From CAIWHR01 sp963734055 (GTDB taxonomy: Bacteria; Pseudomonadota; Gammaproteobacteria; Burkholderiales; Casimicrobiaceae): 64,000 nucleotides of DNA. Each line of letters begins with the position of its first letter. Positions within the stretch are counted from its first letter, which is position 1. Below, one piece after another: positions 23,517 to 32,389 of this stretch. Under the pieces are notes generated by a model. That model made no database searches. It had not been told where the DNA came from and saw nothing but the letters and a program-made list of their open reading frames with translations. The translations under genes were made by a program, and so were the position numbers. Location of the stretch: the NCBI GenBank assembly GCA_963734055.1, contig CAVTFQ010000007.1:310001-374000 (forward strand), in the 5' to 3' direction.

Positions 23517-23575
23517 GCGACCCGAACATCCTTTGTTTACTTCTTCCACACGCGACATTCCCGAAGACCGCCGAC

Positions 23576-24295
23576 GTGCCGCGGCACGTCGCGATCATCA
23601 TGGACGGCAACGGTCGCTGGGCCCGCCATCGCCACTTGCCGCGCGTGGCCGGCCACCGCCGCGGCGGCGAGGCGGTGCGCGGGATCGTGCGCGCGTGCGC
23701 CAAGCGTGGCGTCGAGTACCTGACCCTGTTCGCGTTCTCGAGCGAGAACTGGCGCCGACCCGAGGAGGAGGTGTCGATCCTCATGGACCTGTTCCTGCGC
23801 GCGCTCGAGCAGGAAGTGGCGAAGCTGCACGAGAACGGCATCCGCTTCAAGGTCGTCGGCGACGTCTCGCGGTTCGACCGCCGCATCCGCGAGCTCATCG
23901 CCGAAGGCGAGGCGCTGACCGCTCTTAACCGGCGCCTCACGCTGACCATCGCTGCCAACTACGGGGGGCGCTGGGACATCGTGCAGGCCGCGCAGCGGTA
24001 TTTCGCCGAGCACCCCGACGCCGTGCAGAGCGGTCATTTCACACCCGAGGCGATCGAACCGTATCTCGCGATGGCGTATGCGCCGGAGCCCGACCTGTTC
24101 ATCCGCACGGGCGGCGAGCAGCGCGTATCGAACTTCCTGCTCTGGCAGCTCGCGTACACGGAGCTCTATTTCACGCCGATGCTGTGGCCCGACTTCGACG
24201 CCGCCGCGCTCGACACGGCGATCGAGTGGTACGCGCAGCGCGAACGGCGCTTCGGGCGGACGAGCGAGCAGCTGGCGGCGGCGCACGGCGCGTGA
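23576..24295 (+). CDS. uppS: Undecaprenyl diphosphate synthase (apparent frameshift near the 5' end)
   Basis: cis-Prenyltransferase that makes the C55 carrier lipid for cell-wall synthesis. From the GTG at 23576 it has 239 residues: active-site HVAIIMDGNGRW (Asp10), FAFSSENWRRPEEEV, and the C-terminal RTGGEQRVSNFLLWQLAYTELYF, all intact. No other start codon lies in frame upstream. The preceding bases, read in another frame from a TTG at 23533, encode FTSSTRDIPEDR, which looks like the normal beta-proteobacterial UppS N-terminus (SST followed by an IPE-like segment). Removing one C near 23569-23572 would join the two as SSTRDIPEDRDVPRHVAIIMDG. Either the sequence has a one-base error or indel, or translation starts at the GTG. 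Confidence 0.88.
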   Translation: MPRHVAIIMDGNGRWARHRHLPRVAGHRRGGEAVRGIVRACAKRGVEYLTLFAFSSENWRRPEEEVSILMDLFLRALEQEVAKLHENGIRFKVVGDVSRFDRRIRELIAEGEALTALNRRLTLTIAANYGGRWDIVQAAQRYFAEHPDAVQSGHFTPEAIEPYLAMAYAPEPDLFIRTGGEQRVSNFLLWQLAYTELYFTPMLWPDFDAAALDTAIEWYAQRERRFGRTSEQLAAAHGA

Positions 24296-25179
24296 CGCCG
24301 CTCGCCCGTCCTGGCGACCTTGGGCCCGCGAGCGCGATGCTGTCGACGCGAATCGCCACCGCGCTCGTCCTGATACCGCTGGTACTGGCCGCGCTGTTCG
24401 CGCTGCCGGCTGTGGGCTGGGCCATCGTGGCGCTCGCCGCGATCGCCGCGGCTGCCATCGAATGGGCACGGCTCGCCGGCTGCGACGCGCGGCAGGGCGC
24501 GACATTCGGCGCGATCACCGTCGCCTGCGGCGCGCTCTGCCTTTGGATCCCCGCGGCCGGCTTCGGCGCCCGTGGCTGGCCCGCGGGGATGCTGCTTGTG
24601 CTCTGCGGACCGGCGCTCGCGTTCTGGCTGCTCCTCGCGCCCCGGTGGCTCCGGTCGAATTCGCGGCCGGCGTCGAGAGTCGCGCTGTGCGTCATCGGGC
24701 TCGTCGTGCTGATGGGGGCGTGGGCGGCCGTCGTGCAGCTGCAGGCGCGCTCGCCCTGGCTCGTGCTTGCCGCGCTCGCCATCGTCTGGATCGCCGACAC
24801 GGCGGCGTATTTCGTCGGGCGCGCGCTCGGCCGCCGCAAGCTCGCGCCCGCGATCAGTCCGGGCAAGACGTGGGAAGGCGTCTACGGCGGCTTCGCGGCC
24901 GTCGCGATCTATGCGCTCGCGCTCCTGCCGCTTGCGTCGCGCGCGGGCTATCCGGGCCCGCTGACCGCGGCCGCCGCCGGCGCTTGGGTCGCGCTCGCGC
25001 TCGGGCTCACCGTTCTCTCGGTCGAGGGCGACCTCGTCGAGTCGTTGCTCAAACGCCATGCCGGGGTCAAAGACAGCGGTCGGCTGCTGCCGGGCCACGG
25101 CGGCGTTCTCGATCGCGTCGACGCGCTCCTGTCGTCGATGCCCGCCGCCGCGCTCCTCGCCGAAGGGTTCCTGCGATGA
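24292..25179 (+). CDS. cdsA: Phosphatidate cytidylyltransferase
   Basis: Integral membrane enzyme making CDP-diacylglycerol from phosphatidate and CTP. Multiple hydrophobic helices are spread through the protein. The family signature is at the C-terminal end: VEGDLVESLLKRHAGVKDSGRLLPGHGGVLDRVDALL. KLAPAISPGKTWEG is also typical. The GTG at 24292 overlaps the uppS stop (GTGA) and gives 295 residues. An ATG at 24337 would give 280 residues starting MLSTRIATALVLIP and is a serious alternative, since the first membrane helix begins there. Confidence 0.93.
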   Translation: MTPLARPGDLGPASAMLSTRIATALVLIPLVLAALFALPAVGWAIVALAAIAAAAIEWARLAGCDARQGATFGAITVACGALCLWIPAAGFGARGWPAGMLLVLCGPALAFWLLLAPRWLRSNSRPASRVALCVIGLVVLMGAWAAVVQLQARSPWLVLAALAIVWIADTAAYFVGRALGRRKLAPAISPGKTWEGVYGGFAAVAIYALALLPLASRAGYPGPLTAAAAGAWVALALGLTVLSVEGDLVESLLKRHAGVKDSGRLLPGHGGVLDRVDALLSSMPAAALLAEGFLR

Positions 25180-26384
25180 CCGCGCGCCGCGTCGTGAGCC
25201 TCCTTGGCGCGACCGGATCGATCGGCGCGTCCACGCTCGACGTCATCGCGCGCCATCCCGAGCGCTTCGAGGTCGCCGCGCTCGCCGCGAATCGCGATGC
25301 GGACAAGCTGGCGGCGCTCTGTCGCCGCCATCGACCCCGGCTCGCCGCGCTGCGCGATCCCGACGCGGCGCGCGCGCTCGAGCGCGACCTTGCCGCGGCC
25401 GGCGTCGCGACCGAGGTCGTGTCGGGCGAAGCGGGTCTCTGCGCCGCGGCGACGCTGCCCGAGGCCGACACCGTCCTCGCGGCGATCGTCGGGGCCGCCG
25501 GGCTCGTGCCCACGCTCGCGGCTGCCCGCGCGGGCAAGCGGATCCTGCTCGCGAACAAGGAAGCGCTCGTGATCGGCGGCGCTGCGTTCATGGCGGCGGT
25601 CGCGGAGGGCGGCGCAACGCTGCTTCCCATCGACAGCGAGCACAACGCGATCTTCCAGTGCCTGCCGCCCCGCGATGGCCGGGGTCCGGCGGCCGCCGGC
25701 GTGCGCCGGATCCTCCTCACCGCGTCCGGCGGGCCGTTCCGGACGCGGCCGCCGGCCGAGCTCGCACGGGTCACGCCCGACGAGGCGTGCGCGCACCCGA
25801 ACTGGGTGATGGGGCGCAAGATCAGCGTCGATTCGGCGACGATGATGAATAAAGGGCTCGAGGTGATCGAGGCCCACTGGCTGTTCGGCGCGCCGCGCGA
25901 AGCGATCGAGGTCGTGATCCATCCCGAGAGCGTCATCCATTCGCTGGTCGAATACGTTGACGGCAGCGTGCTCGCCCAGCTCGGCCATCCGGACATGCGC
26001 ACGCCGATCGCGCAGGCGCTCGCCTATCCCGATCGCATCGAGGCGGGGGTCGAGCCGCTCGACCTCGCGCGTCACGGACCGCTCACGTTCGAGGCGCCGG
26101 ACCATGCCCGGTTTCCGTGCCTCGCGCTCGCCTACGAGGCCCTCGGCGCCGGGGGCACGGCCCCGGCGATCCTGAACGCGGCGAACGAAGTGGCCGTCGC
26201 GGCGTTCCTCGAAGGGCGCGTCCGCTATACGGACATCGCACCGGCGTGCGCGGACGCGCTCGCCCGGGTGCCCGGGCGCCCCGTGGGCTGCCTCGACGAC
26301 GCGCTCGCCGCCGATCGCGACGCGCGCGCGGCGACGCGCGCCTTCCTCTTCCTTCCCGCCGACTCGGCGGCACCGGTGACCTGA
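25176..26384 (+). CDS. dxr: 1-deoxy-D-xylulose 5-phosphate reductoisomerase
   Basis: 402 residues. Second step of the MEP isoprenoid pathway. The NADPH-binding motif LLGATGSIGASTLDV is at the N-terminus. The metal and substrate site shows LLPIDSEHNAIFQC, TASGGPFR, and MGRKISVDSATMMNKGLEVIEAHWLF. The start ATG overlaps the cdsA stop by 4 bases. It sits beside uppS, which uses the same isoprenoid supply. Confidence 0.97.
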   Translation: MTARRVVSLLGATGSIGASTLDVIARHPERFEVAALAANRDADKLAALCRRHRPRLAALRDPDAARALERDLAAAGVATEVVSGEAGLCAAATLPEADTVLAAIVGAAGLVPTLAAARAGKRILLANKEALVIGGAAFMAAVAEGGATLLPIDSEHNAIFQCLPPRDGRGPAAAGVRRILLTASGGPFRTRPPAELARVTPDEACAHPNWVMGRKISVDSATMMNKGLEVIEAHWLFGAPREAIEVVIHPESVIHSLVEYVDGSVLAQLGHPDMRTPIAQALAYPDRIEAGVEPLDLARHGPLTFEAPDHARFPCLALAYEALGAGGTAPAILNAANEVAVAAFLEGRVRYTDIAPACADALARVPGRPVGCLDDALAADRDARAATRAFLFLPADSAAPVT

Positions 26385-27733
26385 TGGACATTCTCCAGAA
26401 GTTCCTCGCGTTCGCCGTCGTGCTGGGCGTCCTCATCACGTTCCACGAGCTCGGCCACTATTGGGTCGCGCGCCTGGCCGGCGTCAAGGTGCTGCGCTTC
26501 TCGATCGGCTTCGGACGTGTCGTCTGGTCGCGCCGGTTCGGGCGGGATCGGACCGAATGGGCGCTGTCGGCGGTGCCGCTCGGCGGCTACGTGAAGATGG
26601 CCGACGAGCGCGAGGGCGACGTCGCACCCGAGGATCGCCCGCGGGCATTCAATCGGCAAAGCGTCTGGCGCAGGATCGCGATCGTGGCGGCGGGCCCGAT
26701 CGCCAATCTCGTGCTCGCCGTCCTCCTCTTCGCGGGAACGTACGTGGCCGGCGTGCCGGGTCAGCGCGCGCTGCTGGCGACGCCCTCGCCCGGGACGCCG
26801 GCCGCGCACGCGGGCATCCGCGAAGGCGATCTCGTGACCGCCGTCGACGGCGCATCGGTGCGGAGCTGGCAGGACCTGCGATGGCGTCTCCTGCGGCTCT
26901 CGGGGCGCCCGGACGCGTCGCTCACCGTCGAGCGCCCCGACGGCTCGACCGCGACACGGCTCCTGTCGCTCGAGTCGCTCGGCGGCGCGGAATGGGAAGG
27001 CAATTTCATGCCGGCGCTGGGTCTCACCGCCGATCTCGGGGCGCCGATCATCGAGCAGGTGATCGAAGGCAAGCCCGCTGACGGCGCGGGGCTCCGGGCC
27101 GGCGACCGAATCGTGGCGATCGACGGGACGGCCGTGCACTCGCCGGCCGATGCGGCCAACCGCACGAACGCGAAACCGGCGGCCCCGGTGACGTTCCGGA
27201 TCGCGCGCGACGGTTCCGAATTCGACGCGACCCTCACCACCGAGGCGATCGAGCAGGGCGGACGCAGAGTCGGCGTCGCCGGCGTGCGCCTCAAGGTCGA
27301 TCCCGCCGCCGCCGCGCGGCTTGCCGTGACCGTGCGCTACGGCGTCGTCGAAGCGCTCGGCCAGGGCGCGCGGCGCACGTGGGAGCTCTCCGTCTTCACG
27401 CTCAAGATGCTGGGCCGCGTGCTGACCGGCGAAGCGTCGCTCAAGAACATCAGCGGTCCGCTGACGATGGCCGAATTCGCGGGCCAATCGGCGCAGGCCG
27501 GCGCGCTCGCATTCATCGGCTATCTCGCGCTCATCAGCATCAGCCTCGGCGTATTGAACCTGCTGCCCGTTCCGCTTCTGGATGGGGGGCATTTGCTGTA
27601 TTATTTCGCGGAATTGCTGAAAGGCAGTCCCGTTTCCGATCGCGCCTTCGAGGTCGGCCAGCGCATCGGCATGGCGGTGCTGGCGGTGTTGATGGCGCTG
27701 GCACTTTTCAATGACCTCACCCGGCTGTTCTGA
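26384..27733 (+). CDS. rseP: Site-2 protease RseP
   Basis: 449 residues. Intramembrane zinc metalloprotease that cleaves the anti-sigma-E factor RseA and remnant signal peptides. The HExxH motif is in ITFHELGHYWVAR near residue 22. Two PDZ domains occupy the periplasmic middle (around residues 135-200 and 225-290). The second metal-ligand motif is NLLPVPLLDGGHLLYY near the C-terminus, within the last membrane helices. The start overlaps the dxr stop by one base, and the end overlaps bamA by 23 bases. Confidence 0.96.
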   Translation: MDILQKFLAFAVVLGVLITFHELGHYWVARLAGVKVLRFSIGFGRVVWSRRFGRDRTEWALSAVPLGGYVKMADEREGDVAPEDRPRAFNRQSVWRRIAIVAAGPIANLVLAVLLFAGTYVAGVPGQRALLATPSPGTPAAHAGIREGDLVTAVDGASVRSWQDLRWRLLRLSGRPDASLTVERPDGSTATRLLSLESLGGAEWEGNFMPALGLTADLGAPIIEQVIEGKPADGAGLRAGDRIVAIDGTAVHSPADAANRTNAKPAAPVTFRIARDGSEFDATLTTEAIEQGGRRVGVAGVRLKVDPAAAARLAVTVRYGVVEALGQGARRTWELSVFTLKMLGRVLTGEASLKNISGPLTMAEFAGQSAQAGALAFIGYLALISISLGVLNLLPVPLLDGGHLLYYFAELLKGSPVSDRAFEVGQRIGMAVLAVLMALALFNDLTRLF

Positions 27734-30029
27734 CCGCGGGCGCGCGCGGCGTTTCCGCGCTATTCACGCGCTCGTCGCGGCGCTCATCGCCGGACCGGCT
27801 CCCTCCGCCCACGCCTTCGAGCCGTTCGTCGTCAAGGACATCCGCGTCGAGGGCGTGCAGCGCACCGAAGCGGGCACCGTCTTCTCCTATCTGCCGATCA
27901 AGGTTGGCGAGCGCGTCGACGACGCGAAGGCCGCGGCGGCGGTGAAGGCGTTGTTCGCTACAGGTTTCTTCCGCGACGTGCGGCTCGAGGTCGACAACGG
28001 CGTGCTGATCGTCGTGGTCCAGGAGCGGCCGACGATCAGCAAGGTGGACATCACCGGCAACAAGGAATTCGACACCGACACGCTCAAGAAGGCGCTGCGC
28101 GACATCGGCCTCGCGGAGGCGAAGATCTTCGACCGCTCGGCGCTGGACCGCGCCGAGCAGGAGATGAAGCGACAGTACATCACGCGCGGCAGGTACGCCG
28201 CGCAGGTGACGACGACCGTGACTCCGCAGGAGCGCAACCGGGTCGCCGTCAACTTCAACATCGTCGAGGGCGACTCGGCGAAGATCGCCCGGATCAACAT
28301 CGTCGGCAACAAGGCGTTCACCGAAGCGCAGCTCCTGTCGGAGATGCAGCTCTCGACGCCCGGCTGGTTCACCTGGTACACGAAGAACGACCAGTACTCG
28401 AAGCAGAAGCTCGGCGCCGACCTCGAGACGCTGCGCAGCTTCTACCAGAACCGCGGCTACCTCGAGTTCAACATCGAGTCGACGCAGGTGTCGATCACGC
28501 CGGACAAGGAGGACATCTACATCACGGTCAACATCGTCGAGGGCGAGCCGTTTCACGTCTCCGACATCCGGCTCGCCGGCGACCTGCCGGTGGCGGAGTC
28601 GGAGCTCGCGCGTCTCGTGACGGTGAGACCGGGCGAGACGTATTCCCGGGAAAAGCTCCAGGTGACCGCCAAGGGCATCAGCGACCGGCTGGGGGCCGAA
28701 GGCTACGCGTTCGCGAACGTCAACGTCGTGCCCGAGGTCGATCGCGAAAAGCACCAGGCGTCGTTCACGATCTACATCGACCCGGGACGCCGCGTCTACG
28801 TGCGGAAGATCAACATCAGCGGCAACGCGCGGACGCGCGACGAGGTGATCCGCCGCGAGATGCGGCAGCTCGAAGGCGCGTGGTACGACGGCGCGCGGAT
28901 CGACCGCTCGAAGGTCCGCATCAAGCGCCTCGGGTACTTCGACGATGTCAACATCGAGACGCCGCCGGTGCCGGGCACGACCGACGAGGCCGACGTCGAG
29001 GTGACGGTCACCGAGAAGGCGACGGGCAGCCTGCAGGCGGGCGTCGGCTACTCGAGCTCGGACGGCCTCGTCCTGAGCGCGTCGGTCTCGCAGCAGAACA
29101 TCTTCGGCAGCGGCAACGCGCTGATCGCGGCGATCAACACGAGCAGCATCAACCGCACGATCTCGGTCGCATTCAGCGAGCCCTATTTCACGGTCGACGG
29201 CATCTCGCGCACGCTCGAGGGCTATTACCGGACGACCGACGCATCGACCCTCTCCGTGTCGCAGTATTCGTCGAAGACTTACGGCGGTGCCGTCGCGTTC
29301 GGGGTGCCGATCAGCGAAACCGACTCGGTCAACCTCGGCTTTCGCTACGAGCACACCGACCTGACGCTGGACGCCAACAGCCCGCCGATCTATTACGATT
29401 ACGTGAACGAGTTCGGGTCGACGACCAACAGCCTCATCCTGTCCGCCGGGTGGTCGCGTGACACCCGCGACGACATCATCTATCCTACGAAGGGTACGCT
29501 GCAGAGTGCGCTGGGCGAGTGGGGAGTGCCCCCCGGCGACCTGTCCTACTACAAGCTCAACTACCTGGTCCAGAACTTCTGGCCGATCTACGGGGACTTC
29601 GTCCTGATGCTGCGCGGCGACGTGGGCTACGGCGACGGCTACGGCGGCAAGCCGCTGCCGTTCTTCAAGGCCTTCTACGCGGGCGGCGTGGGCTCGGTGC
29701 GCGGCTACGACACGGCCTCGCTGGGCCCGAAGGACATCTACGGCAACGCGACGGGCGGCAAGCGCAAGATCGTCGGCAACGCGGAGCTCTTCTATCCGGT
29801 GCTGAAGGGGGACAAGTCCGTGCGGGCCAGCGTCTTCTTCGACGCCGGGCAGATCTACGTCAACGGCAACATCGAGCCGCTCTACGAGTCGTTCCGCTAC
29901 TCGGCCGGCGTCGGCCTCGCCTGGAACTCGCCCGTCGGGCCGCTCAAGTTCAGCTACGGCATCCCGCTGAACGAGCAGCCGGGCGACAAGATCCAGCGCT
30001 TCCAGTTTCAAGTCGGCACCGTGTTCTAG
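27711..30029 (+). CDS. bamA: Outer membrane protein assembly factor BamA
   Basis: 772 residues. Core of the BAM complex that folds beta-barrel proteins into the outer membrane. The signal peptide (RRFRAIHALVAALIAGPAPSAHA) is preceded by about 12 residues. Five POTRA domains occupy about residues 35-430, starting FEPFVVKDIRVEGVQRTEAGTV. The C-terminal half is the Omp85 barrel, with the VRGYDTASLGPKD motif of loop 6 and a terminal aromatic (QVGTVF). The order rseP–bamA–skp–lpxD is conserved. Confidence 0.97.
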   Translation: MTSPGCSDRGRARRFRAIHALVAALIAGPAPSAHAFEPFVVKDIRVEGVQRTEAGTVFSYLPIKVGERVDDAKAAAAVKALFATGFFRDVRLEVDNGVLIVVVQERPTISKVDITGNKEFDTDTLKKALRDIGLAEAKIFDRSALDRAEQEMKRQYITRGRYAAQVTTTVTPQERNRVAVNFNIVEGDSAKIARINIVGNKAFTEAQLLSEMQLSTPGWFTWYTKNDQYSKQKLGADLETLRSFYQNRGYLEFNIESTQVSITPDKEDIYITVNIVEGEPFHVSDIRLAGDLPVAESELARLVTVRPGETYSREKLQVTAKGISDRLGAEGYAFANVNVVPEVDREKHQASFTIYIDPGRRVYVRKINISGNARTRDEVIRREMRQLEGAWYDGARIDRSKVRIKRLGYFDDVNIETPPVPGTTDEADVEVTVTEKATGSLQAGVGYSSSDGLVLSASVSQQNIFGSGNALIAAINTSSINRTISVAFSEPYFTVDGISRTLEGYYRTTDASTLSVSQYSSKTYGGAVAFGVPISETDSVNLGFRYEHTDLTLDANSPPIYYDYVNEFGSTTNSLILSAGWSRDTRDDIIYPTKGTLQSALGEWGVPPGDLSYYKLNYLVQNFWPIYGDFVLMLRGDVGYGDGYGGKPLPFFKAFYAGGVGSVRGYDTASLGPKDIYGNATGGKRKIVGNAELFYPVLKGDKSVRASVFFDAGQIYVNGNIEPLYESFRYSAGVGLAWNSPVGPLKFSYGIPLNEQPGDKIQRFQFQVGTVF

Positions 30030-30054
30030 CCGCGCGTTGCCTGTGGAGAAATCA

Positions 30055-30576
30055 GTGAATCGCACCACCCGCCGTCTCCTCGCCGCGCTCGCCGCGGCTG
30101 CGTCGCTGACCGCCACGACGGCAGCGACGGCGCAGGCCGCCGACTACAAGATCGGTTTCGTGAACACCGAGCGGCTGTTCCGCGACGCCGCGCCGGCGAA
30201 GCGGGCGCAGCAGAAGCTGGAGAAGGAATTCGCCGCGCGGGACGCCGAGATCCAGAAGCTGTCGAAGCAGGTGCGCGACCTGCAGACGCTGCTCGAGAAG
30301 GACGGGGTCACCATGGCGGAGGCGGAGCGCCGCAACCGCGAGCGCGACCTCGCGAACCTGTCGCGCGACCTGCAACGCTCGCAGCGCGAGTTCCGCGAGG
30401 ACCTGAACCTGCGCCGCAACGAGGAGCTGTCGAGCGTCCAGGAGCGCGCGAACAAGGTGATCCTGGCGATCGCCGAAGCCGAGAAGTTCGACCTGATCAT
30501 CCAGGATCCGGTCGTCTACGCGAGCCCCAAGATCGACATCACCGACAAGGTGATCAAGGCGCTCGCCGACAAGTAG
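30055..30576 (+). CDS. skp: Periplasmic chaperone Skp (OmpH)
   Basis: 173 residues. Holds unfolded outer membrane proteins in the periplasm for BamA. Signal peptide (RRLLAALAAAASLTATTAATAQA) followed by YKIGFVNTERLFRDA, the conserved start of the trimer core. A long charged coiled coil (about residues 45-115) forms the tentacles. The GTG at 30055 is chosen for its GGAGAA ribosome-binding site; a TTG at 30037 is less likely. Confidence 0.94.
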   Translation: MNRTTRRLLAALAAAASLTATTAATAQAADYKIGFVNTERLFRDAAPAKRAQQKLEKEFAARDAEIQKLSKQVRDLQTLLEKDGVTMAEAERRNRERDLANLSRDLQRSQREFREDLNLRRNEELSSVQERANKVILAIAEAEKFDLIIQDPVVYASPKIDITDKVIKALADK

Positions 30577-30607
30577 GCCCGGGCCGACACGGTCTCTGCG
30601 GGGCTCC

Positions 30608-31639
30608 ATGCTCCTGTCCGAACTCGCGGCGCGCACCGGAACGACGCTCGCCGGCGACGGCGGCGTCGACGTCCTGCGCGTGGCCACGCTCGAGAGCGGG
30701 GCGCCGGGGACGATTGCGTTCCTCGCCAACCCCAAGTACCGGAGCCAGCTCGGGACCACGCGCGCGTCCGCGGTCATCGTCGATGCCGACGCGGCGGCGC
30801 TGACCGCGCTTCCGAAGCTCGTGTCGCCGAACCCCTATGCGACTTTCGCGAAGGTGGCGACGATCCTGCATCCGGCCGAGGAGGCGAAGCCGGGCGTGCA
30901 TCCGACGGCCGCCGTGGACGAGGGCGCGCGGATCGCGGCGTCGGCCTCGGTCGGAGCCCATGCGGTGATCGGCGCCGGCGTGACCATCGGCGAGCGTGCG
31001 CGGATCGGCGCGCTCTGCTCGATCGGCGACGGCTCGACGGTCGGCGACGACGCGCTCCTCCACGCGCGGGTCACCGTGTATGCCCGGTGCATGATCGGGC
31101 CGCGGACGATCGTCCATAGCGGCGTCGTCATCGGCGCCGACGGGTTTGGCGTGGCCGAGGAGGGCGGGCGCTGGCTCAAGATCCCGCAGGTGGGTCGCGT
31201 CGTGGTCGGCGCCGACGTCGAGATCGGTGCCAATACGACGATCGACCGCGGCGCGATCGACGACACCGTCATCGAGGACGACGTCAAGCTCGACAACCAG
31301 ATCCAGATCGGCCACAACTGCCGGATCGGCGCGCACACCGCGATCGCCGGGTGCACGGGGATCTCGGGCAGCGTGCGCATCGGCCGCAACTGCCGGATCG
31401 GCGGCGCGGCGATGATCGCTGGCCACCTGTCGATCGCCGACGGCACGGTGGTTGCCGCCGGCACGGGCGTCATGAAGACGATCGACGTGCCGGGGATCTA
31501 CAGCGGCATATTTCCGATCCTTCCGTACGCCGAATGGAGGCACGTGGCGGTCGAGATACGGCGGCTGCGCACGCTCGCGCAGCGCGTCGCCGCACTCGAA
31601 CGCGCAGCGCGCGGCGGAAAAGCCGGGGAGGACGAATGA
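30608..31639 (+). CDS. lpxD: UDP-3-O-acylglucosamine N-acyltransferase
   Basis: 343 residues. Third step of lipid A synthesis. An N-terminal uridine-binding domain (about residues 1-95) precedes a left-handed beta helix of hexapeptide repeats (about 100-300). The active-site region is IQIGHNCRIGAHTAIAGCTGISGS, with the catalytic histidine. The C-terminal helix is at LRTLAQRVAALERAA. Its stop overlaps the fabZ start by 4 bases (ATGA). Confidence 0.97.
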   Translation: MLLSELAARTGTTLAGDGGVDVLRVATLESGAPGTIAFLANPKYRSQLGTTRASAVIVDADAAALTALPKLVSPNPYATFAKVATILHPAEEAKPGVHPTAAVDEGARIAASASVGAHAVIGAGVTIGERARIGALCSIGDGSTVGDDALLHARVTVYARCMIGPRTIVHSGVVIGADGFGVAEEGGRWLKIPQVGRVVVGADVEIGANTTIDRGAIDDTVIEDDVKLDNQIQIGHNCRIGAHTAIAGCTGISGSVRIGRNCRIGGAAMIAGHLSIADGTVVAAGTGVMKTIDVPGIYSGIFPILPYAEWRHVAVEIRRLRTLAQRVAALERAARGGKAGEDE

Positions 31640-32103
31640 CGGCGACCGACGAGGGCGGCATGGACATCCTCGATATCATGCGGTACCTGCCGCACCGCTA
31701 CCCGATGCTGCTGATCGACCGGGTGACGTCGTTCATTCCGGCGAAGTCGATCCGCGGCTTCAAGAACGTGACGATGAACGAGCCGTTCTTCCAGGGGCAC
31801 TTTCCCGAATTTCCCGTCATGCCGGGCGTCCTCGTCATCGAGGCGCTGGCGCAGCTCGCGTCGATCCTCGCGTGGCGTACCGCCGGCCGCATGCCGGGCG
31901 ACGGCACGCTCCTGTTCTTCGCGGGCATCGACGGCGCGCGCTTTCGTCGCCGGGTCCTTCCCGGCGACCGGCTGATGCTCGAATCCGACCTGATCCGCCA
32001 GGTGCGCGGCGTGGGCAAGCACGCGGTGCGCGCGCTGGTCGACGGAGAGCTCGTCGCCGAGGCCGAGCTGATGGCGGCGCTGCGCAACCCCGCCGATGCC
32101 TAG
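31636..32103 (+). CDS. fabZ: 3-hydroxyacyl-ACP dehydratase FabZ
   Basis: 155 residues, hot-dog fold. It dehydrates 3-hydroxyacyl-ACP and competes with lipid A synthesis for the same substrate. Motifs: DIMRYLPHRYPMLLIDRV with the catalytic histidine, and FFQGHFPEFPVMPGVLVIEALAQ with the catalytic glutamate. The TAG stop at 32101-32103 coincides with the first bases of the palindromic element that follows, so the element seems to abut or supply the stop codon. Confidence 0.97.
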   Translation: MTATDEGGMDILDIMRYLPHRYPMLLIDRVTSFIPAKSIRGFKNVTMNEPFFQGHFPEFPVMPGVLVIEALAQLASILAWRTAGRMPGDGTLLFFAGIDGARFRRRVLPGDRLMLESDLIRQVRGVGKHAVRALVDGELVAEAELMAALRNPADA

Positions 32104-32378
32104 CAGCCTGATGCAGAACCCCTCATGAGCCGCGTTTCGGACGAGATGGCTCCGAATCCTAGGCGCGAGCCGCGTCGAATAGCCGACGCATATTCGCAAG
32201 GCGAGCAACGACGGAGTCGGGGCCATATCGTCGAAACCCGGAAGGGCAGCGGCGTGCCGGGCGGTCTGCCATGTCGCGGCTCGCTCGTGTGGGGTCGACC
32301 ACACGTCGCTCACCGCTTCGCGCATCCCATCCCGGCACGCCGCTGCGCGGCCATGACGGGTTCTGGATCAGGCTGCTA
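32101..32378. mobile_element. MITE-like element with long terminal inverted repeats
   Basis: A 278-base segment between fabZ and lpxA is bounded by inverted repeats: left arm 32101-32134, right arm 32346-32378. The arms match at about 30 of 34 positions, with one gap. The outermost 12 bases (TAGCAGCCTGAT) match perfectly. The inside encodes no transposase and no convincing protein. The surrounding genes lpxD–fabZ and lpxB–rnhB overlap by four bases, so a 286-base gap here is out of character. No target duplication was recognised. A non-autonomous transposon remnant or a chromosomal palindromic repeat unit are both possible. Confidence 0.6.
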
Positions 32379-32389
32379 AGGAAGCCGGC

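Noticed and set aside
27717..30116. Long minus-strand open frame opposite bamA and the start of skp
   Set aside because: Mirror of the coding strand with no recognisable domain; bamA and skp are certain.
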